Source: Planctomycetota bacterium
GTDB taxonomy: Bacteria > Planctomycetota > Phycisphaerae > Tepidisphaerales > Tepidisphaeraceae
Length of the DNA stretch: 24,780 nt
Assembly (NCBI GenBank): GCA_029777755.1
Contig: JAKORQ010000219.1
Coordinates: 1 to 24,780, forward strand
Direction: 5' to 3'
The notes under the pieces are model-generated. The model was not told the DNA's origin. It did no database searches and saw only the letters and a program-made list of their open reading frames with translations. This document shows, piece by piece, positions 6,817 to 14,766 of the stretch; positions within the stretch are counted from its first letter, which is position 1, and the number at the start of each line of letters is the position of its first letter. A program made the position numbers and the translations under genes.

Positions 6817-8256
6817 ATGTTCGTCGGCCTGGCCGGCATGTATACCGAGCTGTTCTTCGCCGGCATCATGGCGTTTGTCTGGCTGGCGACCAATCCGCAA
6901 ACATCGCCGGTGCTCAACGCCATCGCGTACAACGCGATGCTGGTGGCGAGCGTCTCGACAGTGCTGTTCAATGCCAACCCGCTGCTGCGTTACGACGGCT
7001 ACTACATCCTCTCCGATTTCCTGGAGATCCCCAACCTGCAGCAGAAGAGCAAGGACTACAGCTGGGGCATCATCAAGCGCCATGTGTTCCGCATTAAGCA
7101 GACGCAGCCGTTGCCGCCGGTGCGCCAGCGGGTCTGGATGTTCTGCTACTGGGTGCTCTCGTCGATCTACCGCGTGTTCGTCGGCGTGATGATCATCCTG
7201 CTGGTCAGCGGCCGCGTGCCGGTGCTCGGCGTGCTGATGGCGATCGGCGGTATCGTGACCTGGTGCGTGGTGCCGGTGGTGAAGCTGTTCCGCTACCTGA
7301 CGATCGATCCGGAACTGCATCGCAAGCGTGGACGGGCCTGGGCCTTCACCGGTGCGGTGGCTACGGCGCTGATCCTGCTGCTGGGCGTCATCAAGATTCC
7401 TGTGTGGGTGTGGTCAGAGGCCATCCTCGAGCCGCGACAGCGCCAGGTTCTCCGCGCCGAGTATGACGGATTTGTCACCGAGATTCGCTCGGCCGATGAG
7501 CAGTTCGTAAAGGCCGGCGAAGTCATCCTCGTGATGGAAAACCCGCAGCTCACCGCCCAGATCAAGCGGCTGGAGGCGAACCTGTCGGCCGCGAAGCTGC
7601 GTCGTCAGCTCGCGATCGCCACCGACCAGACACAGCGCCTGATCGAGGAAGAGCAGATCGCGGCCTTGGAAGAGCAACTGAGCATCCTGCGCAAGCGCGA
7701 GCAGGACCTGATCGTCCGTGCCCCGTTTGATGGCCGGCTGATCTCCCCGCGTATCCATGAGCTGCCGGGCGTTTTCATGAAGCGCGGGCAGGAGTTCGCC
7801 ATCGTGGCGACCATCGAGCAGCTTGAGGCTCGCGCCGTGATCGACCAGAAGGACTCCCACTTCGTTGAGGAGTTGCGCAAGCGGGCGGCGGCGGTCCGTG
7901 CAGATGAGTTCGACCGGGAGACGGAGATTCGCCTGGCTTCCAATGTGGGCCAGATACTGCATCCAGTTGGCCCGCCGATCGCGGTGCCGGCATCGCAGCG
8001 GCAGCTTCCGCACCCGTCGCTGGGCGCGGCCGGTGGCGGCGACATGATCGTCGATCCCCGCGATGAGAACGGCGTCCGTCCGGTCACCGAGCCGTTCGAG
8101 GTGGTGCTGAGCATCGACAACAGCGGCCTTTCGCTGATCCCGGGGCAGCGCGCCAACATCCGCTTCACGGTTGGTGAGGCGCCGATCCTTGCCCAGGTGT
8201 GGCGAAAACTGCAGCAGATGATCCAGTTGCGCGACCTGAGCAGCTACTGGATCTAG
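6817..8256 (+). CDS. M50 site-2 protease / HlyD protein, C-terminal part after the TAG
   Basis: 479 codons from an ATG two codons after the stop, in the same frame as the previous entry. The ATG lacks a Shine-Dalgarno site, so it may simply be an internal methionine. NPLLRYDGYYILSDFLEIPN (residues 54-73) is the second M50 motif and supplies the Asp ligand (D60). Several membrane helices follow, at about 111-135, 140-160 and 183-203. The rest is an HlyD-like adaptor: lipoyl half AEYDGFVTEIRSADEQFVKA, helical hairpin (LKRLEANLSAAK-like, about 250-300), second half VRAPFDGRLISPRIHELPG and a C-terminal barrel ending in SSYWI. The coding sequence shows no further stops or frameshifts. Expected role: membrane protease-adaptor of the neighbouring export cluster, if the interruption is bypassed. 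Confidence 0.8.
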   Translation: MFVGLAGMYTELFFAGIMAFVWLATNPQTSPVLNAIAYNAMLVASVSTVLFNANPLLRYDGYYILSDFLEIPNLQQKSKDYSWGIIKRHVFRIKQTQPLPPVRQRVWMFCYWVLSSIYRVFVGVMIILLVSGRVPVLGVLMAIGGIVTWCVVPVVKLFRYLTIDPELHRKRGRAWAFTGAVATALILLLGVIKIPVWVWSEAILEPRQRQVLRAEYDGFVTEIRSADEQFVKAGEVILVMENPQLTAQIKRLEANLSAAKLRRQLAIATDQTQRLIEEEQIAALEEQLSILRKREQDLIVRAPFDGRLISPRIHELPGVFMKRGQEFAIVATIEQLEARAVIDQKDSHFVEELRKRAAAVRADEFDRETEIRLASNVGQILHPVGPPIAVPASQRQLPHPSLGAAGGGDMIVDPRDENGVRPVTEPFEVVLSIDNSGLSLIPGQRANIRFTVGEAPILAQVWRKLQQMIQLRDLSSYWI

Positions 8257-8301
8257 TGCGGGCACGTGACGATTTGTAGTCGCAAACGGAATTGGTGGTG
8301 A

Positions 8302-10260
8302 ATGTCACAGACCGAGCAGGCAAGATTCGACCTGACCAGCCAGGAACTCTGGTCCATCTTTGAGGCCAGGCGCGTCAAGGCGCCGGAGCTGAAGGGGCCA
8401 GACCTGCTGGTGAGCGCCATCGCAGGGTACATCCGCAACCGTCGGCCGATGGTCGGCCGGCTGCGGGAGGCTGCCAATCGCGTGGCTGCCCTGGAGGAGG
8501 AGATCCACGCGCTTGGCTCGGCGCAGTTCCGCGAGGCGGTGATGGACACCCAGGCGCTTGCCCGCACCGGCAAGCTCGTCGGGCCGGCGCTGGATCGCGC
8601 TGTCGCCCTGGCGCGCGAGGCGGTCTGGCGGTCGCTGGGGCTACGCCCCTATGACGTGCAGGTCATGGGCGCCCTGGCCATGCATGAGGGGATGATTGCC
8701 GAGATGGCGACCGGCGAAGGCAAGACCATCGCCGCGGCGATGATCGCATCGCTGTTCGCCATGGAAGGCAAGCCGGTGCATGTCATCACGGTCAACGACT
8801 ACCTCGTGCAGCGCGACGCCACCGAGATGGCGCCGATCTATGACCTGCTGGGGCTGAAGGTCGGCTACGTCATCCACGAAAGCACGCCATCGGATCGCTA
8901 CGACCACTACCGGCGGAACATCGTCTATGTCACCAGCAAGGAACTGGTTGCCGACTTCCTGCGCGACCAGATCCAGCTTGGAACCCTGCGCAACGCGCCG
9001 CAGACGATGATCGGCTCGCTGATGTATCGCCACATCGGGCGGCAGTTGCTCGTGCCGGGGCTGTTCCGCGTGATCGTGGACGAGGCGGACAGCCTGCTTA
9101 TCGACGAGGCCGTCACGCCGCTGATTATCTCCAACTCGCCGGATGAGAATCCCAACGAGGCGCTGTATGTGGCGGCCGACGAACTGGCCCGCAAACTGCG
9201 CCGCGGCGAGCATTTCACCATTGACCGCACCATCCGCCATGTGGAGCTGACCGACGCCGGGAGGGACAAGCTTGAGGAGCTGTGCGCCGGCTCAGGGTTC
9301 TGGAAGGGCGCCCGGCGGCGAGAGGAACTGGTGACGCTGGCGCTTTCCGCCCACTACTGCTACATCCGCGACGAGCATTACCTTGTCACCGAGGACAAGA
9401 AGGTACAGATCATCGACGAGTTTACCGGTCGCGTGATGGCCGACCGCAGCTGGCGGCACGGCTTGCACCAGGCGGTGGAGGTGAAGGAGGGCGTGCCGGT
9501 CACCGCCGACAAAGAGAACCTGGCCCGCCTGAGCTTCCAGCGTTTCTTCCGCCAGTATCCCAAGATGGCGGGCATGACCGGAACCGCCTGGGAAGCGGCC
9601 GGCGAACTGTGGCAGATCTATCGCCGCCCGGTGGTGCGGATACCTACCAACAAGCCATGCATCCGAGTTCAGCTTCCCACGCGCATGTTCGACACGGCCG
9701 AGGAGAAGTGGCAGGCGGTGGTGCAGCGAGTCTGCGAGCTAAACGACAAGGGCGTGCCGGTGCTGGTGGGCACGCGCAGCGTGCTGGCGTCGGAAGAGGT
9801 GAGTCGTCGCCTGATGGCCGCCGGCCGGCCGCATCGCGTGCTGAACGCCACGCAGACGGCCCAGGAGGCGTCGATTGTCGCCGAGGCCGGGCAGAAGGGA
9901 CGGATCACCGTCGCCACCAACATGGCCGGCCGCGGTACCGACATCAAGCTTGGCCGGGGAGTTGCTGAGATCGGTGGTCTGCACGTGATTGCGACCGAGC
10001 CGCATACTTCGCATCGCGTTGATCGCCAGCTATATGGACGTGCCGCCCGCCAGGGGGATCCCGGTTGCGCCCAGATGTTCTGCAGTGCCGAGGACGACCT
10101 GTTCTATCGCCATGGCTACCTGATCCGGAAGGCATGGCGAGCAATTGGTCCTGACCGTCTGATTGCCATGTGCCAGGCCAAGGCCGAGCGCCTTGCCCGC
10201 TTCAACCGCAAGCAGGTGTTGAAGCAGGACGAGATCATGGACCAGAGCATGCCGTTCTAG
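8302..10260 (+). CDS. shortened SecA-like translocase ATPase (accessory SecA)
   Basis: 652 residues, against roughly 830-900 or more for housekeeping SecA. The motor is complete: MATGEGKT (Walker A, 135-142), TVNDYLVQRDA, VDEADSLLIDEA (Walker B, 259-270), the preprotein cross-linking region between them, FTGRVMADRSWRHGLHQAVE, MAGMTGTA (422-429), VATNMAGRGTDIKLGRG (537-553) and GRAARQGDPG (579-588). After that only about 60 residues remain, so most of the helical scaffold/wing and the zinc-binding SEC-C tail are absent. Canonical GRSGRQGDPG is changed to GRAARQGDPG. It starts 45 nt after the M50-HlyD gene with a GGTGG-like site. Position and trimming suggest a SecA specialised for this cluster rather than the general one, which should be encoded elsewhere. 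Confidence 0.9.
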   Translation: MSQTEQARFDLTSQELWSIFEARRVKAPELKGPDLLVSAIAGYIRNRRPMVGRLREAANRVAALEEEIHALGSAQFREAVMDTQALARTGKLVGPALDRAVALAREAVWRSLGLRPYDVQVMGALAMHEGMIAEMATGEGKTIAAAMIASLFAMEGKPVHVITVNDYLVQRDATEMAPIYDLLGLKVGYVIHESTPSDRYDHYRRNIVYVTSKELVADFLRDQIQLGTLRNAPQTMIGSLMYRHIGRQLLVPGLFRVIVDEADSLLIDEAVTPLIISNSPDENPNEALYVAADELARKLRRGEHFTIDRTIRHVELTDAGRDKLEELCAGSGFWKGARRREELVTLALSAHYCYIRDEHYLVTEDKKVQIIDEFTGRVMADRSWRHGLHQAVEVKEGVPVTADKENLARLSFQRFFRQYPKMAGMTGTAWEAAGELWQIYRRPVVRIPTNKPCIRVQLPTRMFDTAEEKWQAVVQRVCELNDKGVPVLVGTRSVLASEEVSRRLMAAGRPHRVLNATQTAQEASIVAEAGQKGRITVATNMAGRGTDIKLGRGVAEIGGLHVIATEPHTSHRVDRQLYGRAARQGDPGCAQMFCSAEDDLFYRHGYLIRKAWRAIGPDRLIAMCQAKAERLARFNRKQVLKQDEIMDQSMPF

Positions 10261-10313
10261 GCCAAGGATGTCGGAGCCTTTTTACATTTGCGGGCGTTTG
10301 AAACATTTGCGCA

Positions 10314-12308
10314 TTGGGTAAACTGCATCACCGGATGCGCCAGGTCTTGATAAATGCAAGTAGATCAGGTCTGTTGCTGCTGCTGGCCATCGCCGGCCTG
10401 GTTGTAGCTCGCTACTGGGGCTCCTACCTGATGTTCCACGTGCTGGTGGAATTCTTCAGCGCGGTGGTCCTGTCGAACGTCTTTGTTGTCACCTGGAACA
10501 CCCGTCAGCGGCAGACCAACGGTTATCTCACCCTCGCCGGGCTGGCCTCGCTGTTCATGGCCGCCATAGTCATGGTCCACACGCTCGCCTACGACGGGAT
10601 GGACATCATCCCGGGTGTCACGGGCGCCAACCCCGCCACGCAGCTATGGATCGCGATGGGGATCATGAAGTCGCTGACGCTGGTGATTGCCCCGCTGTTC
10701 GTCAATCGCCATGTGAATCCCGGCGTGGTGGTATCGATCTACACCCTGGCGTTCTGCCTGGTGATCGTCACGATCTTTGAGTACCCGATCTTCCCCGACT
10801 GCTACATAGATGGGCAGGGGCTTACTCCTTTCAAGGTATACGCAGAGTACGTCATCAGTGCTCTGCTGGTGCTGGGCGCGCTTGGCTGGTGGTTCATCCG
10901 TGACCGATTCTCGCCGAACATTCGCTATCTGCTGGTCGGGGCGCTGGCAACCACGGTCGCCTCAGAGCTGATATTCACGCTGTATGGCCGGGTCGATGGG
11001 CCGTGGAACATGTACGGCCACATCCTCAACATGGTGGCGTACTACATGCTCTACAAGGCAGTCGCGCAGGCGGCGATCGCCGATCCATTCGGCCTGCTGC
11101 TGCGGGATCTCAAGCTCCGGGAAGAGGAGCTGGAGCAGCGCGTCGTCGAACTGGATGTGGCACGCAAGGACGCCGAGCAGGCCAGCCGGGCCAAGGGGCA
11201 TTTCCTTGCCGTCCTCAGCCACGAGCTGCGCACACCGCTCACGCCGGTGCTGGCCGCCGTTTCCGACATGCTTCAGGACCAGCGCACTCCCCAGCACCAG
11301 CTCGAGACATTGCGGATGATCCAGCGCAACGTGGAACTGCAGGCACGTCTCATCGATGACCTGCTGGACCTGACGCGCATCGATCGCGGCAAGATGCGGG
11401 TGGAGCGCACGGCGCTGGATGTACACAACTGTGTGCGCTACGCCGCCGAGACCTGCCGGGCGGAGTATGAGAAGAAGGGTGTCGAGCTGCATCTTGCGCT
11501 GGAGGCGGCCGACAGTTGGGTCAGCGGCGACAGCGCCCGCCTGGAACAGGTGGTCTGGAACCTGCTCACCAATGGGCGGAAGTTTACCCCCGCCGGCGGC
11601 AGGGTAACGGTGCGCACGAGCAATGAAAGATCGGTCGACCTGAAGCAGATGCTGGTGCTGGAGGTCAGTGATACCGGCATCGGCATTGATCCGGCCGTGC
11701 AGGGGAGACTGTTTACGCCGTTTGAGCAGGTGGGGGAGGCCGCGGCCCGTGGCGAGGGGCTGGGGCTGGGGCTGGCCATCACCCGCGCCATGGTGACGCT
11801 GCACGGGGGCACCATCACCCTCAGGAGCGAAGGGATCGGCAAGGGCACGACATTCACGATCAAGCTGCCGACTGTGCGCAAGCCGGCCAACGCCACCTCA
11901 TACAGCACCGACTCGACTGCTCACCGCACAATCTCGCGGCGCATCCTGCTGGTGGAGGACCACAGCGACACTGCACGCGTGATCGCGCGCCTGCTACAGC
12001 GCGATGGGCATCATGTGGAGGTTGCCAGGGACCTGGCCTCCGCGCGAAAGTACTTCTCCAGCATCAACTACGATCTGGTGATAAGCGACATCGGCCTGCC
12101 GGACGGCAGTGGCATAGACCTGCTGAAGGAGTTCAAGGCCGACCGCCCCACGCTGCCGGCCATCTGCATGAGCGGTTACGGCTCCGAGAGTGACCTGAGC
12201 GCCACCGCGGAAGCGGGAATCTTCTGCCACCTGGTCAAGCCGGTAACGGTGCAGCGCTTGCGCCAGGCGATAATCGAGGCGTCTTCCTCCGGCTCTTCTG
12301 GCCGCTAG
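10314..12308 (+). CDS. MASE3 hybrid sensor histidine kinase with receiver domain
   Basis: 664 residues from a TTG start; an in-frame ATG at 10335 would give 657, and neither has a clear ribosome site. About residues 18-250 are membrane helices with features of a MASE3 sensor (FHVLVEFFSAVV, WNTRQ, MVHTLAYDGMDI, ATQLWIAMG). A short coiled coil at 265-295 leads to HisKA (SHELRTPL, phospho-acceptor H303). The ATPase domain has the N box NLLTNGRKFTPAGG (416-429), DTGIGI (453-458) and GLGLGLAI (482-489). A receiver follows with E548/D549, phospho-acceptor D592 in VISDIGLPDG and a conserved Lys in LVKPV. There is no phosphotransfer or output domain, so it may signal to a partner or act by internal phosphate shuttling. 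It lies 53 nt after the SecA gene with no obvious terminator between, so co-transcription is likely. Confidence 0.9.
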   Translation: MGKLHHRMRQVLINASRSGLLLLLAIAGLVVARYWGSYLMFHVLVEFFSAVVLSNVFVVTWNTRQRQTNGYLTLAGLASLFMAAIVMVHTLAYDGMDIIPGVTGANPATQLWIAMGIMKSLTLVIAPLFVNRHVNPGVVVSIYTLAFCLVIVTIFEYPIFPDCYIDGQGLTPFKVYAEYVISALLVLGALGWWFIRDRFSPNIRYLLVGALATTVASELIFTLYGRVDGPWNMYGHILNMVAYYMLYKAVAQAAIADPFGLLLRDLKLREEELEQRVVELDVARKDAEQASRAKGHFLAVLSHELRTPLTPVLAAVSDMLQDQRTPQHQLETLRMIQRNVELQARLIDDLLDLTRIDRGKMRVERTALDVHNCVRYAAETCRAEYEKKGVELHLALEAADSWVSGDSARLEQVVWNLLTNGRKFTPAGGRVTVRTSNERSVDLKQMLVLEVSDTGIGIDPAVQGRLFTPFEQVGEAAARGEGLGLGLAITRAMVTLHGGTITLRSEGIGKGTTFTIKLPTVRKPANATSYSTDSTAHRTISRRILLVEDHSDTARVIARLLQRDGHHVEVARDLASARKYFSSINYDLVISDIGLPDGSGIDLLKEFKADRPTLPAICMSGYGSESDLSATAEAGIFCHLVKPVTVQRLRQAIIEASSSGSSGR

Positions 12309-12361
12309 GCCAAACGCCGCAAAACCGCCAATTTAGCGTTTCCGCGCGGCATCCCTGCGGG

Positions 12362-12392
12362 TACAATCCGATGGTAGCGGCGACGGAGGTGA
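12362..12392 (+). promoter_or_regulatory. possible -10 box and strong Shine-Dalgarno before the PilZ-like gene
   Basis: TACAAT (12362-12367) resembles a sigma-70 -10 element, but the -35 position (TTTCCG) is poor. GGAGGTGA at 12385-12392 is a full match to the 16S 3' end, 4 nt before the ATG at 12397. The ribosome site is firm; the promoter is tentative. Confidence 0.45.
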
Positions 12393-12396
12393 TGGA

Positions 12397-12720
12397 ATGC
12401 TTCCGGAGTTCAATGACTGCTCATATCAGGGTTCGTCCAGGCCCGTTCGGCGGCGAAACCGCATTGAGGGGGAGCAGAAGGGGATCATCGCCACGCTTTG
12501 CCCAGATTTGCGCGATGTCGAGAGTGATGAGCTGAATGTTGTATCCCTTAGCCTCACCCGGCACGGCGTTGGGATGGAACTGCCCCATGATGTGCCGGTG
12601 GGTGGCGTATACACGATAAAGATCGGTGCGGGGGGAGAGACGATACAATCGCAGGTTCGCATACTTTCATGCGACCCGATTGCGGATGGGCTCTATCGAG
12701 CAGGAGGGGAATTCTGCTAG
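12397..12720 (+). CDS. PilZ-like small protein
   Basis: 107 residues, soluble, no signal peptide. The layout suggests a PilZ domain: RRRNRIEG near residue 18 takes the place of the RxxxR c-di-GMP loop, VVSLSLTRHGVGMEL (48-62) that of the (D/N)xSxxG strand, and it closes with VRILSC and GLYRAGGEF. The motif residues are not ideal: the Asp/Asn position is Val/Leu, and Thr-Arg-His precede the Gly. Ligand binding is therefore uncertain and this may be a degenerate PilZ. It is 88 nt after the histidine kinase, with its own possible promoter and a strong terminator behind it. It could act as a separate unit or as the last gene of the block. Confidence 0.65.
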   Translation: MLPEFNDCSYQGSSRPVRRRNRIEGEQKGIIATLCPDLRDVESDELNVVSLSLTRHGVGMELPHDVPVGGVYTIKIGAGGETIQSQVRILSCDPIADGLYRAGGEFC

Positions 12721-12790
12721 AGAATCCATGGCGTCAATTCCGCATTGTCGCTGTCGAATAGCAGCCCCAAAGCAGTGATAGACCCCGTAG

Positions 12791-12833
12791 AACACGCCCT
12801 TCAGTCTGTGTGGACTGAAGGGCGTGTTTTTTT
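12791..12833 (+). terminator. strong intrinsic terminator closing the + strand block
   Basis: A perfect 16-bp stem, AACACGCCCTTCAGTC (12791-12806) with GACTGAAGGGCGTGTT (12813-12828), loop TGTGTG, then seven T. The hairpin lies 8 nt from the stop of the convergent SUMT-HemD gene, but the - strand side lacks a T-tract, so termination is mainly in the + direction. Confidence 0.92.
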
Positions 12834-12840
12834 ATCCGGG

Positions 12841-14418
12841 TTACGCGCGGGCGGCCCGCTGGATCGCTTCCAGCAGACCCGTTACATCGTACTGGCTGGC
12901 TTCGACGGTTGGCTCCAGCCCAAGCTCGCGCAAGGTCGCCGAGGTGATCGGGCCGATGCTGGCCCGCTTGACGCGCGTGAGCAGTTCCTTTCGCTCTGGC
13001 CCCAGTAGCTGCACGAGATTCTTCGCAGTTGAGCTGCTGGTGAAGGTCACCCATGTGACTTCCCCGGCCTCAAGTGCCGAGATGACCTCGTCAGGAAGCG
13101 CGTCGGCGATGGCGGTCCGGTAGACGGCAATGTCGCGTACCTCAGCCACGCCGCCGGCGATGAGCCTCTCGCGCAGGAGAGGCCGGGCAATGTTTGCGCG
13201 CAGCATCATGTGGCGCTTGCCCTTTACCTCGTCGGCCGACTCAAACTCCTCTGCCAGTGCCTCGGCCACGAACTTTCTCGGGCACAGGTCGACCTTGAGG
13301 CACAGTTGCTCGCGGATTGCCCTGGCAGTGGACTTGCCGATGGCCGCGAATCTTGCCTTGCCGAAGATGCGGGCGTCGAGGTCCATCGCCTCCAGGCGCT
13401 GCCGCACAAACTCCACGCCATTGGCGCTGGTGAAGGTGATCCAGTCATACTCGCCGGCCGAGCGGATGGCGGCGTCGATCTCCTCGGGATTGTCGGCCGG
13501 GAGAGTTTGGATCGTCGGGGCCTCGATCACCCGTGCCCCCAGTTCCATCAGGCGCGTGGAAAGATCGCTGGCCTGCTGCCGCGTCCGGGTGACGATAAAA
13601 GTCTGTCCAAACAGCGGGCGGTTCTCGAACCAGCTGATCGCCTCGCGCAGCTTCACCACCTCGCCGACGATGGTGATGGCCGGCGGCTTGAGGCCGGCCG
13701 CCTGCACCCTTTGCGGCAGGTCGGAGATGGTGCCGGTCACCGTCTGCTGTTGCGGCCAGGTTCCCCAGCGGATGCTGGCCGCGGGCATGTCCGGCCGCAT
13801 GCCATGCTCGATCAGCTTGGCGCAGATTCGCGGCAGGGCCTTCACGCCCATGTAGAACGCGACGCAGGGAAGGCGGGCGATGGCCTGCCAGTCCAGATCA
13901 CTGGCTTCTCCCTGTTCGCGGGAGCGCGCCTGCGGATCCTGGTAGTTCTCCTCCTTCTCATGACCGGTGATGATGGTGAAGGAGGAATTGCAGTCGCGAT
14001 GGGTGACGGGGATACCCGCATAGGCGGCCGCCGCGATCGCCGAGGTGATCCCCGGAACCACTTCAAACGGCACGCCGGCATCCTTCAGGGCAAGGCACTC
14101 CTCACCACCCCGGCCAAAGACAAACGGATCGCCACCCTTGAGGCGAACGACCATGTTGCCGGCCTTCGCCTGCTCGATTAGCAGGTCGTTGATCTGTTCC
14201 TGAGTGAGCGTATGGGCGGCCGCCTTCTTGCCCACATAGATCTTGTGGGCGTCGGGAGCGTGCGCCAGCAGCAGGGGATTGGCGAGATAGTCATAGACGA
14301 CCACGTCCGCCTTCTGGAGCAACTGCACCCCGCGGTAGGTGATAAGCCCGGGATCGCCGGGACCAGCGCCAACCAGGTAGACCTTGCCGATGGATACGCC
14401 AGGAGATTCGTGACTCAC
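12841..14418 (-). CDS. cobA-hemD: uroporphyrinogen-III C-methyltransferase / uroporphyrinogen-III synthase fusion
   Basis: 525 residues from a GTG start. Residues 11-265 are an SAM-dependent SUMT (CobA): VGAGPGDPGLIT at 16-27, VVVYDYLANPLL, VRLKGGDPFVFGRGGEE (91-107), VVPGITSAIAAAAYAGIPVT. It methylates uroporphyrinogen III to precorrin-2 for siroheme or cobalamin. Residues about 270-525 are HemD (FGQTFIVTRTRQQA, ITFTSANGVEF, TWVTFTSSSTAKNL, ASIGPITSATLRELGL, AsQYDVTGLLEAI), which closes hydroxymethylbilane to uroporphyrinogen III. Fusing the two hands the product straight to the methylase; such fusions are known in several phyla. No hemC or other tetrapyrrole gene is in view. A TACAAT box ends 6 nt before the GTG, and no Shine-Dalgarno site fits. 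Confidence 0.93.
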   Translation of the reverse strand: MSHESPGVSIGKVYLVGAGPGDPGLITYRGVQLLQKADVVVYDYLANPLLLAHAPDAHKIYVGKKAAAHTLTQEQINDLLIEQAKAGNMVVRLKGGDPFVFGRGGEECLALKDAGVPFEVVPGITSAIAAAAYAGIPVTHRDCNSSFTIITGHEKEENYQDPQARSREQGEASDLDWQAIARLPCVAFYMGVKALPRICAKLIEHGMRPDMPAASIRWGTWPQQQTVTGTISDLPQRVQAAGLKPPAITIVGEVVKLREAISWFENRPLFGQTFIVTRTRQQASDLSTRLMELGARVIEAPTIQTLPADNPEEIDAAIRSAGEYDWITFTSANGVEFVRQRLEAMDLDARIFGKARFAAIGKSTARAIREQLCLKVDLCPRKFVAEALAEEFESADEVKGKRHMMLRANIARPLLRERLIAGGVAEVRDIAVYRTAIADALPDEVISALEAGEVTWVTFTSSSTAKNLVQLLGPERKELLTRVKRASIGPITSATLRELGLEPTVEASQYDVTGLLEAIQRAARA

Positions 14419-14424
14419 GGACGC

Positions 14425-14430
14425 ATTGTA
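14425..14430 (-). promoter_or_regulatory. possible -10 box directly before the SUMT-HemD start
   Basis: On the - strand TACAAT is followed by six bases and then the GTG start. If used, transcription would begin at or near the start codon and the mRNA would be leaderless. The -35 region has no good match, so this is tentative. Confidence 0.35.
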
Positions 14431-14587
14431 CGCGAGGATAGAGATAAGTGGAGCAGGTGGTCCTGATCCTCAAGCAAGCATATTCGCCGGAGCCGCAGGA
14501 CAGGCAGGCGGCGGATCGAAGCTGATTGGACGCATGCAAGATCGCACACAGGTTCGCCCAAGCCGCTTGAGGGTACCAACCGATGAC

Positions 14588-14606
14588 AAAGCCGCCATGC
14601 AGCTTT
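14588..14606 (-). terminator. weak hairpin after tRNA-Arg
   Basis: On the - strand AAAGCTG pairs with CGGCTTT around CATGG (one G-U). It begins 13 nt past the tRNA. Beyond the T's of the stem there is no T-tract, so it may be only an RNA end or a processing hairpin. Confidence 0.35.
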
Positions 14607-14618
14607 TGAGGGGGGAAA

Positions 14619-14692
14619 CGCACTCTGCAGGACTCGAACCTGCAACCCTCAGCTCCGTAGGCTGATGCTCTATCCAATTGAGCTAAGAGTGC
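14619..14692 (-). tRNA. tRNA-Arg (anticodon ACG)
   Basis: 74 nt with a full cloverleaf. The acceptor GCACTCT pairs with AGAGTGC, the D stem is GCTC/GAGC, the anticodon stem TCAGC/GCTGA holds loop CTACGGA with anticodon ACG, and the T stem GCAGG/CCTGC holds loop TTCGAGT. The discriminator base is G. CCA is not encoded (the next bases are TTT), so it must be added enzymatically. A34 would be converted to inosine to read CGU/CGC/CGA. It sits between the helicase and SUMT-HemD genes and has its own promoter. Confidence 0.96.
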
Positions 14693-14729
14693 TCACCACG
14701 CACCGCCATGTTCGGCGGGCGAGTCATGT

Positions 14730-14758
14730 ATTTGAATCGCATTGGCCGACTCTGTCAA
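14730..14758 (-). promoter_or_regulatory. sigma-70-type promoter for tRNA-Arg
   Basis: On the - strand TTGACA (14753-14758) is a perfect -35. A 17-bp spacer follows, then TCAAAT (14730-14735), four of six matches to TATAAT. Predicted start is near 14723, about 31 nt before the tRNA. It lies just after the stop of the helicase gene. Confidence 0.7.
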
Positions 14759-14766
14759 GCGGTGGG

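Noticed and set aside
6055..7320. Long open frame (421 codons) on the - strand
   Set aside because: Antisense shadow of the M50-HlyD gene; His/Gln/Arg-rich translation with no family features. Its existence reflects high GC codon bias.
12313..12342. Terminator after the histidine kinase (AAACGC...GCGTTT)
   Set aside because: Only a 6-bp stem with an 18-nt loop and no T-tract.
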